Shown here one piece after another: positions 1-7,028 of a stretch of DNA of 26,145 nt (positions are counted from its first letter, which is position 1; every line of letters starts with the position of its first letter). The stretch comes from Gemmataceae bacterium. GTDB lineage: Bacteria; Planctomycetota; Planctomycetia; Gemmatales; Gemmataceae. The stretch spans positions 1-26,145 of the forward strand of contig JADLBT010000231.1 of the NCBI GenBank assembly GCA_020847555.1, in the 5' to 3' direction. The notes beneath the pieces were generated by a model that saw nothing but the letters and a program-made list of their open reading frames with translations, had not been told where the DNA came from and did not search any database. The position numbers and the translations under genes are program-made.

Positions 1-183
1 CAGGCGTATGGGAACGTCGGTCTGTTCCGGTCGATCGCGAAGGGGTGGGGCTGGTTCCGCAGCCTGCTCAGGGGTCCGGTCAAGAAGATGCAGGGCCTGC
101 CGCCGCGCCGGGTCGAGATGGTCACCCTGCCCGTGGCAGAACCGCAGGTCATCCCGTCCGCCGTCGAGGGCCAGTACGTCTGA
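1..183 (+). CDS. C-terminal end of an unrecognised protein (partial)
   Basis: Frame 1 is open from the window edge to a TGA at 181-183 and gives 60 residues. The piece is basic and aromatic at first (GWGWFRSLLRG, then PVKKMQGL) and ends in a polar tail finishing GQYV. I do not recognise a family. It is read as the true frame because it is open from the edge and stops just before an intergenic dyad repeat that lies between it and the convergent HEAT-repeat gene. The GC-rich sequence leaves other frames open as well, so this is a moderate call. Confidence 0.5.
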   Translation, partial: QAYGNVGLFRSIAKGWGWFRSLLRGPVKKMQGLPPRRVEMVTLPVAEPQVIPSAVEGQYV

Positions 184-196
184 CGCGGGTGCCGGT

Positions 197-267
197 AAAG
201 CCCACGGGCGGCGTCCCGTAGCCAGGTTTCCAGAGACCTGGCCCACGGGGCGCCGCCCGTGGCGTTT
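197..267. repeat. Dyad repeat family A, long form, copy 1
   Basis: An imperfect inverted repeat. The left arm, from AAAGCCCACGGGCGGCGTCC, pairs with a right arm ending GCCGCCCGTGGCGTTT. An inner stem CCAGGT/ACCTGG closes around an 8-nt loop. The same arms recur at 11079-11149 and 22986-23058. It sits between two convergent stop codons, so it could end transcription from both sides. Confidence 0.8.
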
Positions 268-275
268 CGCTGCGC

Positions 276-779
276 TTACCCCTTCTTTTTCTTGCCGCCG
301 ATCATCTTGAGCGCCCCCTGGGCGATCTTGCTGGTTTTCTTGTTGCTCTTGTCCTTGGCCAGCTCGCGCAGCGCCGGGATGGCGGGCCGGGCGTCCGGCC
401 CGTACTGGCCGAGCGCCACCGCCGCAGCCGTCTTGACCCCGACCGCCCTGTCCTTGAGGGCGTCGATGAGGGCGGGCACGGTCTTCATCGGCTCGGGGGC
501 AATGTCGCCGAGCGCCTTGGCGGCCGCCCGGCGGACGTCCGCACTCTCGTCATTCTTCAGGGCGAGCAGCAGCGGTTCGATCGCGTCCTTGACGGCCGGG
601 CCGCTCAGCGAGCCGTAGCGGCCGATCTCGGCGGCAGCGGCGGCGCGGGCGCTGGCGTTCTTGCTGTTCTTCAGCTCCCCGATCAACTTCGGCACGTCAA
701 CCCGCTTCGTGCCGCCGGCGTCGAGCGAGCCGATACTCACGACGCCAACGATCGTACACATCCCCATGAACGCACGCAT
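276..779 (-). CDS. Secreted HEAT-repeat protein
   Basis: A 167-residue protein. The start at 779 is chosen over longer in-frame options because GGGGAGG lies just upstream at the right spacing and the N-terminus (MRAFMGMCTIVGVVSIGSL) looks like a signal peptide. The rest is a run of alpha-helical pairs of the HEAT/PBS-lyase type: ARAAAAAEIGRYG, then DVRRAAAKALGDI, then VKTAAAVALGQYG. HEAT repeats form a protein-binding solenoid; no catalytic residues are visible. The C-terminus is lysine-rich (GGKKKKG). It is convergent with the partial gene to the left and divergent from the FAD enzyme to the right. The specific partner is unknown. Confidence 0.85.
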   Translation of the reverse strand: MRAFMGMCTIVGVVSIGSLDAGGTKRVDVPKLIGELKNSKNASARAAAAAEIGRYGSLSGPAVKDAIEPLLLALKNDESADVRRAAAKALGDIAPEPMKTVPALIDALKDRAVGVKTAAAVALGQYGPDARPAIPALRELAKDKSNKKTSKIAQGALKMIGGKKKKG

Positions 780-898
780 ACGGTTCCTCCCCTGATCGAC
801 GGTTCCGGGCGGACGTGGCGGACGACGCAGATTCCCCCTGGAGTTTGAGACTCCCCGGCGGGAGAAAAGTTCCGGCCACGCGAGGGATCCGCCGGTGG

Positions 899-904
899 TA
901 CAAT
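899..904 (+). promoter_or_regulatory. Possible -10 box (TACAAT) for the FAD oxidoreductase
   Basis: TACAAT differs from the sigma-70 consensus at one base and lies 65 bp upstream of the ATG at 970. No convincing -35 element is visible at the expected distance. Confidence 0.3.
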
Positions 905-969
905 TACCGGCGGGCGCCCCCGCGTCGCTCGGCGTTTGCACCGCTGGTTCGGACGGAGAATCTCGCGTC

Positions 970-1752
970 ATGCCGACTCTGCTGGTAGTGGGGGGTGGAC
1001 TGTTTGGCTCCCTGGCGGCGGCCCATGCCCGAATGAAAGGGATCGAGGCGCTTGTCTTCGACGCCGGCCTGGACGGGGCCGCCTCACCCGCCGCGGCCGG
1101 TCTGTTCAAGGAGGAGTGGGCGGGCCGACAGCTGGCCGAACACTACCACCGCGCCCTCCCGGTGCTGGAACGTCTGTACGACATCGGGCACGTCACCCTC
1201 AGCCACGACAACGGCCGGCCGGAAGTGTTCCTGTTCGTCCCCCTCGGCAAGATCCTGGAGGCGGCCCCGGTCCGCGCGCAGGTGACGGCGGTCGGGGACG
1301 GGTGGCTGGAGGCGGGCGGGCGTCGTTACGAGGGGTGGGTGTACGTCGCCGCCGGTGTCTGGTCCGACCGCTTCCTCCCCACCCTGAGTATCCGCGCCAG
1401 GGCGGGCGCGGCGTTCCTGTTCCCGGGCGAACGCGCGGGGCGAATCCGCCCGGTCGCGCGCGGCCGTCAGGCCATCGCCTTCGTCCGCGACCCCGGCACC
1501 ACCTACTTTAGCGACGGGACGGCCGAGCCGGAGTACACCGAGGACCACGACCGCGCAACGCGGGCCAGGGCCGCCGCCCTGGGGCTGACGGAGGAACCCG
1601 TTCGGCGTCTCTGGGGGCGCCGACCGTACACGCCCGGCGGTCCATTCTTCCAGCAGCTCGGCACCCGAACCTGGCTGGGGACGGGTGGGCGGAAACTCGG
1701 CATCCTCCTCGGCGCGTCCTGCGCGTGCCGGCTGGTCGAGGAGTTGCGGTAG
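970..1752 (+). CDS. FAD-dependent oxidoreductase, DAO-like, short
   Basis: A 260-residue flavoprotein. The N-terminus (MPTLLVVGGGLFGSLAAAHA) is a beta-alpha-beta Rossmann fold with a GGGxFG dinucleotide-binding loop. It is followed by an acidic residue at the end of strand 2 (VFDAG). The C-terminus (GTGGRKLGILLGASCA) resembles the closing FAD-binding strand and helix of D-amino-acid-oxidase-like enzymes. The start at 970 places the Rossmann strand at the N-terminus; GGAGAA lies upstream. The protein is about 100 residues shorter than typical DAO enzymes, so the substrate domain is reduced. The substrate cannot be inferred. It is a lone gene with a small hairpin after the stop. Confidence 0.8.
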   Translation: MPTLLVVGGGLFGSLAAAHARMKGIEALVFDAGLDGAASPAAAGLFKEEWAGRQLAEHYHRALPVLERLYDIGHVTLSHDNGRPEVFLFVPLGKILEAAPVRAQVTAVGDGWLEAGGRRYEGWVYVAAGVWSDRFLPTLSIRARAGAAFLFPGERAGRIRPVARGRQAIAFVRDPGTTYFSDGTAEPEYTEDHDRATRARAAALGLTEEPVRRLWGRRPYTPGGPFFQQLGTRTWLGTGGRKLGILLGASCACRLVEELR

Positions 1753-1782
1753 TGCGGTCTGGGACGGCCCTCCGGCCTTGCC

Positions 1783-1801
1783 CGGTCGCCCTTTGCGACC
1801 G
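1783..1801 (+). terminator. Hairpin downstream of the FAD oxidoreductase
   Basis: CGGTCGC and GCGACCG form a perfect 7-bp stem around a CCTTT loop, 30 bp after the stop codon. There is no T-tract, so it is a weak terminator candidate. Confidence 0.35.
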
Positions 1802-1920
1802 TGCTCGCGCTGGACTCCGACGAGCCGGCGGTTTATGATAGACGCATTCACCCCTCGCCATTCGTGCGGGGTGTCGTGGGCCGAGTCATTTATCATTTCT
1901 CCTGGCCAGCGAGAGAACGC

Positions 1921-2382
1921 ATGAGTACAGAACCGAAGGGCGAACTCATCCCGATCGGCGGCGGCGATTCGATCCCGCTCATCCGCGAAACCCTGACGGT
2001 GGGCCGGCGCGAATCGTGCGACATCTGCCTGCGGCTGCCGAACGTGTCGGGGCTGCACTGAGAGCTAAGCTTCCGCGACGGCTGCTGGTGGATCCGCGAC
2101 CTGAACAGCACCAACGGCATCAAGGTGAACGGCGTGCGCGTGCCGAAGAAGTTCCTGCAGCCGGGCGATACCATCACCATCGCCAAGCGCACCTACACCA
2201 TTGAGTACACCCCCCAGATGGGCAAGCGGGTGATGGAAGAGATGATGGAAGACGATCCGATGAGCCAGTCGCTGCTGGAGAAGGCCGGCCTCGTCCGCCC
2301 GCGCCGCGACTCCAGGAGCGGCACGCCGCAGAAGGGATTTGACCCGGGCCGCTTCCTCCTCGACGACGAGGACGAGGATTGA
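1921..2382 (+). pseudogene. FHA-domain protein interrupted by in-frame TGA
   Basis: From ATG 1921 the frame reads an FHA domain start: a GRRESCDICLRLPNVSGLH segment with the phospho-threonine-binding Arg and Ser. TGA then occurs at codon 47 (2059-2061). The same frame continues without a shift: ELSFRDGCWWIRDLNSTNG, then VNGVRVPKKF, then an acidic tail ending DDEDED at 2382. The full-length product would be 153 residues, with the stop between the FHA histidine and the glutamate of the next strand. FHA homologues often carry C or A there, so TGC to TGA is a one-base explanation. A GTG at 2125 could restart translation but would lack the binding site. Alternatives are a sequencing error or recoding. 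The domain is clear; the functional status is open. Confidence 0.8.
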
Positions 2383-2409
2383 CGCCGCGGGTCCATCCAC
2401 ACGGATAAC

Positions 2410-2462
2410 AGGGCCGGCATCGGCGAGGTGGTGAGGCCCACCAGTTCGCCGACGCCGGCCCT
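2410..2462 (+). terminator. Large hairpin after the FHA gene
   Basis: AGGGCCGGCATCGGCGA (2410-2426) pairs with TCGCCGACGCCGGCCCT (2446-2462) with one mismatch in 17 bp. An inner GGTGG/CCACC stem lies inside. It starts 27 bp after the gene's TGA. There is no U-tract, so it may be a terminator or an mRNA-protecting structure. Confidence 0.5.
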
Positions 2463-2487
2463 TCGCACTCCCGAGGAGAACTTCGAT

Positions 2488-2521
2488 AAAGCCCACGGGG
2501 AGCGCAACCCGTGGGGGCTTT
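2488..2521. repeat. Dyad repeat family A, short (monomer) form
   Basis: AAAGCCCACGGG and CCCGTGGGGGCTTT form one stem around an 8-nt loop. These are the same arm sequences as the long copies at 197, 11079 and 22986, but with a single hairpin. The trailing CTTT could let it act as a terminator ahead of the kinase gene. Confidence 0.75.
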
Positions 2522-2531
2522 CACCGACACC

Positions 2532-2560
2532 TTGTTCGCTTCCGGGCGCCGTTATATCAT
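2532..2560 (+). promoter_or_regulatory. Candidate sigma-70-like promoter for the kinase gene
   Basis: TTGTTC (2532-2537) and TATCAT (2555-2560) are separated by 17 bp. They lie 65 bp upstream of the kinase start and just after a hairpin that would close the previous unit. Pattern match only. Confidence 0.4.
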
Positions 2561-2625
2561 TGTGCTGCCCGCCGTTGCGGTCTTGCGCCGCGCGCCCGTT
2601 GGGCTCGTCTGCCAGGGGAACGTGA

Positions 2626-4632
2626 ATGCCCAGGGTGTTCAGCTGTCCGAACGGCCACCGCTGGGAGGTGGCTGCCGAGAGCCCTGCTTCCGGTAGGGAC
2701 GCGGACGCGGTCTGCCCCGTGTGCGGCACCCTTGCCGACTCCGGCGCTTGCCCCGCCCCGCCCGGATCGGGGAGCGAGCAGGTCGGCGACCTCTCCGTCG
2801 CCGGCTCGACCGTCGCGGACCGCAGTTCCCGCCTACCCCTCCCTGCGCTCCCCGGCCACGACCAGCCGCGACCGACTGTACCTGGGTACGAGATCATCGG
2901 CGAGCTGGGGCACGGCGGCATGGGCATCGTTTACAAGGCCCGCGACCTGGCCCGCAACCGCACCGTCGCCGTGAAGGTGATCCGTAACGACCGGCTGATC
3001 CACACCGAATCCGTCGCCCGGTTCCGCCGCGAGGCGCTGGCCGCTGCCCGGGTCGCCCATCCGAACGTCGTGCGCATCTACGACGCCGACCACTCCGGGG
3101 AGACGAACTACCTCGTCATGGAGTTCGTGGATGGCGTCACTCTGCAGAAGCTGCTCGACCAGGCGACGCCGCTACCGATCGAGTCCGCGTGCGAGTACGT
3201 GCGGCAGGCAGCCCTCGGCCTCCAGCACATCCACGAGCAGGGGCTGGTCCACCGCGACATCAAGCCGAGTAACCTGATGATCGCCCGACCGACGGAAGTC
3301 GGGATACCGGCCCTGGTGAAGATTCTCGACCTCGGGGTCGCCAAGCTCTACCGGCTTGACGAGTCGCCGGTCGAGTCGCTCACCACGTTGACCCACGACG
3401 GCGCCGTCATCGGTACGGCGGACTTCATCGCGCCGGAGCAACTCGAGGATCCGCGCGGGGCCGACATCCGGGCCGACCTGTACAGTCTCGGCTGCACCTT
3501 CTACGCGCTGCTGACGGGCCAGGTGCCGTTCCCCGGCGGCACCCTGATCCAGAAGCTGGACCGGCAGCGGTTCAAGACCCCGCCGGCTGTCGATCAGCTG
3601 CGTCCGGAGGTGCCGCCGGCAGTCGTCGGAGTGGTACGGCGGTTGTTGGCGAAGAAGCCGGCGGACCGCTACCGCACCCCCGCGGAGGCGGCCGCAGCGC
3701 TGGAGCAGGCGGCCCGCGGCGGCCACGTCGCCACGACCGCCCCACCAGCCGTGCGGAAGGAGGTGCGGCGGCTGACCGGCCACCGGGAGGCGGTCTGGGC
3801 CGTCGCTCTCTCGCCCGACGGCCAGCTGGTCCTGTCCGGCGGCAAGGACCGAACCATTCGCATCTGGGAAGTCGAGACGGGGCGCGAGGTGCGCACCCTG
3901 CCCGAGCAGCCGCAGGAGGTACGTGGCCTGGCGTTCGCGCCGGACGGCAAGCACTTCCTGTCGGCGAGCGGGGTGGGGCTGCGTTTGTGGAGCCTGGACG
4001 GAATCGAGCGGGCGCGCTTCAGCGGCCACACCGACGCGGTGAAGTCGGTGGCGTTCGCGCCGGACGGCAGCTGTGTCGTCTCCGGGGCGGACGACCGCAG
4101 TGTGCGCGTCTGGGACGTGCAGAGCGGGCGGGAGTTGCGCCGCTTCGCGCGCCACACCAACGGCGTGGCGGGGGTGGCGGTCTCGCCGGACGGGACGCAG
4201 GTGCTGTCGGCCGGCCGCGACCAGACGCTGCGGCTGTGGAGCCTCCGCAACGGAGAGGAACTGCGTCAGTTCACGGTCCCGCGCGGCCTGGTCCTCAGCG
4301 CCGCGTTCGCGCCGGACGGGCAGCACGCGGTGTCCGGCCACTTCGACACGCTCGCACGCCTGTGGGAGGTCGAGACTGGCCGCGAGCTGCGCCGCCTGCA
4401 GGGCCACCGCCAGATGGTGACCGCTGTCGCCTTCACCCGGGGCGGCCAGCGCGTGCTGTCCGCCAGCCAGGACCAGACGCTGCGCCTCTGGGATCTGGAG
4501 GGCGGCTGGGAGCTGTGCTCCTTCGAGGGGCACGTCGGCGGCGTCACCTGCCTGGCGACGTCGGTCGCCGGGCGCCGCGCCATCTCCGGCGGCCCGGACC
4601 GGACGGTGCGTGGGTGGGAACTGCCGGAGTAA
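2626..4632 (+). CDS. Ser/Thr protein kinase fused to a WD40 propeller
   Basis: A 668-residue Hanks-type kinase. Residues 7-33 hold Cys/His pairs (CPNGH, CPVCG) resembling a small zinc ribbon. The kinase domain spans about 88-360: Gly-rich loop GELGHGGMG (92-100), catalytic Lys117, HRDIKPSN with Asp211, DLG at 235-237 in place of DFG, then APEQ. Residues from about 380 to the end form seven WD40 repeats with GH and W-D/W-E markers, enough for a closed propeller. The fifth and sixth repeats keep the WD core (LWEVETG, LWDLEGG). No transmembrane helix separates the domains, so the protein is probably cytosolic. The propeller likely binds substrates or partners. AGGGGA precedes the ATG. Broken FHA and MoxR genes flank it; substrates are unknown. 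Confidence 0.93.
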   Translation: MPRVFSCPNGHRWEVAAESPASGRDADAVCPVCGTLADSGACPAPPGSGSEQVGDLSVAGSTVADRSSRLPLPALPGHDQPRPTVPGYEIIGELGHGGMGIVYKARDLARNRTVAVKVIRNDRLIHTESVARFRREALAAARVAHPNVVRIYDADHSGETNYLVMEFVDGVTLQKLLDQATPLPIESACEYVRQAALGLQHIHEQGLVHRDIKPSNLMIARPTEVGIPALVKILDLGVAKLYRLDESPVESLTTLTHDGAVIGTADFIAPEQLEDPRGADIRADLYSLGCTFYALLTGQVPFPGGTLIQKLDRQRFKTPPAVDQLRPEVPPAVVGVVRRLLAKKPADRYRTPAEAAAALEQAARGGHVATTAPPAVRKEVRRLTGHREAVWAVALSPDGQLVLSGGKDRTIRIWEVETGREVRTLPEQPQEVRGLAFAPDGKHFLSASGVGLRLWSLDGIERARFSGHTDAVKSVAFAPDGSCVVSGADDRSVRVWDVQSGRELRRFARHTNGVAGVAVSPDGTQVLSAGRDQTLRLWSLRNGEELRQFTVPRGLVLSAAFAPDGQHAVSGHFDTLARLWEVETGRELRRLQGHRQMVTAVAFTRGGQRVLSASQDQTLRLWDLEGGWELCSFEGHVGGVTCLATSVAGRRAISGGPDRTVRGWELPE

Positions 4633-4646
4633 GGCCCCGAACCCGC

Positions 4647-4676
4647 CCCCGGCGCGACCCGGGCTACGCGCCGGGG
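4647..4676 (+). terminator. GC-rich hairpin after the kinase gene
   Basis: CCCCGGCGCG and CGCGCCGGGG form a perfect 10-bp stem around a 10-nt loop, 14 bp after the kinase stop. There is no T-run, but the position fits transcription termination. Confidence 0.5.
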
Positions 4677-4696
4677 CGCGGTTGCACTGGGCATTT

Positions 4697-4723
4697 CCCC
4701 CTCTCCCCTTGTGGGAGAGGGGG
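4697..4723. repeat. Hairpin repeat family C, copy 1
   Basis: CCCCCTCTCCC and GGGAGAGGGGG form an 11-bp stem with a CTTGT loop. The reverse complement of 14216-14240 matches it over 25 bp with one loop difference, so it is a dispersed element. Confidence 0.75.
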
Positions 4724-4818
4724 AGAAGAAGTCATCACGTTGCCGCCCGTGGGCCAGGTCGCCAGCACCGCCAATTGAGCGCACCGCGTCAGCTTTCAGA
4801 GCCCTTTCCCGCGGTGCG

Positions 4819-4824
4819 TATAAT
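4819..4824 (+). promoter_or_regulatory. Perfect TATAAT -10 box upstream of the MoxR operon
   Basis: TATAAT lies 74 bp before the ATG at 4899. The -35 region is not recognisable. A consensus -10 in such GC-rich sequence is unlikely to be chance, and it lies after the kinase hairpins, which supports an independent operon. Confidence 0.5.
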
Positions 4825-4898
4825 GGGATACGCTCTGCAGGCCGAGGGAAAGCGATCGCCTGGCGGATGCCGAGCGCGCTCTCCGAGGGCCTCCTTTC

Positions 4899-7028
4899 AT
4901 GGTTCAGCAGTCGTGGGTCGAAACCGTCACCCTTGCGCAGGCGCGCGCGATCATCCAGTGCATGGCCCACCGGCATAGCGTCCTGCTGCTGTCCGGGCCA
5001 GGCGTGGGCAAGTCCGACATCGTCTACCAGTCGGCCGCGGCGGCGAAGCTGCCGTGCCGGTCCCTCGTTGGCACGCAGATCGCGCCGGAGGACGTCAGCG
5101 GGATCCCGCGCATCGTCGGCGAGCGGTCCGTCTTCTGTCCGCCGCGCGTCCTGCTGCCCGAAAAACCCGAACCGTTCTGCCTGTTCCTCGACGAGCTGCC
5201 GGCCTGCGCGCCCGACATCCAGAAGGCGTTCTACTCGCTCCTCCTCGAACGCCGCCTCGGCGAGCACCCGCTGCCCGAGGGCACCTGGGTCGTGGCCGCT
5301 GGCAACCGCGTCGAGGACCGCTCGCTGGTCCGGGCTCTGTCGAGCGCCCTGGTGAACCGCGTCATCATCCTGCAGGTGCGCGTCCACCTCGGCGAATGGC
5401 TCGACTGGGCGCGGGGGCAGAACCTGCGCCCGGAAGTTGTCGCCTTCATCGAGGACCACCCAGACGCGCTGCAGCGTCCCGTGCCCGATAAACCGGCCCC
5501 CTTCTCGACCCCGCGCGCCTGGGCGTCCCTGGCCCGCGCGCTCGACCTGGCGGAGACGGCCGGCCGGTTGACACCGTCGATCCGCCTGGCCCTCGCCGCC
5601 GGCCGGGTGAGTGCGCATGACGCCGAGACGTTCTGCCTCCACGCCGAGCACCAGCGCCTGAACCGCGTCTCCGTCGCCGACCTGCCCTTCGCCCCCGAGA
5701 CGCATGCCGGACTCGCCGACAAGGGCGTAACGACCCTCGGCCAGCTGCTGGAGAAACGGTCGGGGCTGGGGAAAATGCTGGAAGGGCCGAGGCCGACCGG
5801 CAAGGACGACGACTCCGCCAGGCTGTTCCTGATGGTTCCCGCGTCGCTGCGGCGCATCCACGGGCTGATACCGACGAACGTGGGGAAGGCAATCCCACCT
5901 TCCGCGACGCTCGTCCCCGTGCTGCGCGCCCACCTCGGGAAGCTCGGCTACCCGCAGGACTGGGTCACCATCACCGGCAGCACCGTGCGGCTGCGCATCC
6001 AGGATGCGGGCAAGGCCACCATCAGTCTGTCGCAGGCGAAGAGCCTGATCCAGTGCCTGGCGGCCAGTGAGAGCCTCCTGCTGCAGGCGCCGCCGGGGGT
6101 AGGTAAAACGGCCATCGTCGCCCAGGCGGCCGCCGAGTCCGGGCTGCCGTGCCGGTCGCTGCTGGGGACGCAGATCGCGCCGGAGGACGTCAGCGGGATC
6201 CCGCGCATCGTCGGCGAGCGGTCCGTCTTCTGCCCGCCGCGCGTCCTGCTGCCCGAGGAACTGCGGGCCTTCTGCCTGTTCCTCGACGAACTGCCGGCCT
6301 GCACCGCCGACGTGCAGAAGGCGTTCTACCCGCTGCTCCTGGAGCGGCGCCTCGGCGAGCACCCGCTGCCGGCCGGTAGCTGGGTCGTGGCGGCCGGCAA
6401 CCGCACCGAGGACCGCGCCCTGGTGCGCGACCTGAGCGCGGCGCTCGTCAACCGCCTGTTCCTGTTGCAGGTGCGCGTCGATGCGGACGAGTGGTTCCAC
6501 TGGGCCGCGCGGCAGAACGTGCGCGAGGAGGTGGTGCTGTTCCTGCGCCACATGCCCGAGGCGCTGATGCGGTCGGTGCCGATCGAGCCGGTGCCGTTCT
6601 CGACGCCGCGCGCCTGGGCCATGCTCGCCGAGGCGCTCGACCTGGCCGAGCGCGGCGGTATCCTCGGCCCGGCCATCCGCCGCGCGCTGGCGTTCGGGCG
6701 CGTCTCGCCCGAGGACGCCGCGATGTTCTGCGCCATGGCCGAGGAGTCCATCGCGCGGCTCCGCCTGGCCGACCACTACGTCGAGCGGCCGGAGGAACTG
6801 CCCGCCGGGGAGACGGCCCGCCTGTTCCTGCTGAACCGCATCCGCCGGCTCGCGGAAACCGGCAAACTGGACCACCACCCGCCGGCCGTCATCAACCGCT
6901 TCCTGCGCTCCCTGTCACAGGAGGAGCGGCTGACGATGCTGCTCGATCAGGTGCCGGTGTGGGGCAGGCTCGGGGCGGACGAGGTCATGATGGAGACGCT
7001 CTGCGAGGTCACGGGGGTGCAGCGATGA
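4899..7028 (+). CDS. Double MoxR-type AAA+ ATPase
   Basis: A 709-residue protein with two complete MoxR-like modules. Module 1 has Walker A GPGVGKS (33-39), Walker B LFLDE (95-99) and a sensor-1-like Asn136. Module 2 repeats these as PPGVGKT (398-404), LFLDE (460-464) and Asn501. Residues 254-296 between them resemble a helix-hairpin-helix (GLADKGVTTLGQLLEKRSGL), similar in feel to the RNA polymerase alpha C-terminal domain. MoxR ATPases are usually single-module proteins of about 300-350 residues that form hexamers and remodel VWA-protein complexes. One chain with two modules suggests a pseudo-hexamer of three chains. GAGGG precedes the ATG. The stop overlaps the next start. Both active sites look intact. 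Confidence 0.92.
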   Translation: MVQQSWVETVTLAQARAIIQCMAHRHSVLLLSGPGVGKSDIVYQSAAAAKLPCRSLVGTQIAPEDVSGIPRIVGERSVFCPPRVLLPEKPEPFCLFLDELPACAPDIQKAFYSLLLERRLGEHPLPEGTWVVAAGNRVEDRSLVRALSSALVNRVIILQVRVHLGEWLDWARGQNLRPEVVAFIEDHPDALQRPVPDKPAPFSTPRAWASLARALDLAETAGRLTPSIRLALAAGRVSAHDAETFCLHAEHQRLNRVSVADLPFAPETHAGLADKGVTTLGQLLEKRSGLGKMLEGPRPTGKDDDSARLFLMVPASLRRIHGLIPTNVGKAIPPSATLVPVLRAHLGKLGYPQDWVTITGSTVRLRIQDAGKATISLSQAKSLIQCLAASESLLLQAPPGVGKTAIVAQAAAESGLPCRSLLGTQIAPEDVSGIPRIVGERSVFCPPRVLLPEELRAFCLFLDELPACTADVQKAFYPLLLERRLGEHPLPAGSWVVAAGNRTEDRALVRDLSAALVNRLFLLQVRVDADEWFHWAARQNVREEVVLFLRHMPEALMRSVPIEPVPFSTPRAWAMLAEALDLAERGGILGPAIRRALAFGRVSPEDAAMFCAMAEESIARLRLADHYVERPEELPAGETARLFLLNRIRRLAETGKLDHHPPAVINRFLRSLSQEERLTMLLDQVPVWGRLGADEVMMETLCEVTGVQR

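Noticed and set aside
2059..2120. Selenocysteine insertion (SECIS) element after the FHA TGA
   Set aside because: No stem with a bulge and a GG apical loop at the usual distance could be built; only weak short pairings occur. Recoding is kept as a less likely option.
4266..6878. Long minus-strand open frame of about 870 codons opposite the kinase and MoxR genes
   Set aside because: Its translation is low-complexity, rich in Arg, Gln and Gly, with no domain. It mirrors strong, conserved frames on the + strand, as expected in GC-rich DNA.
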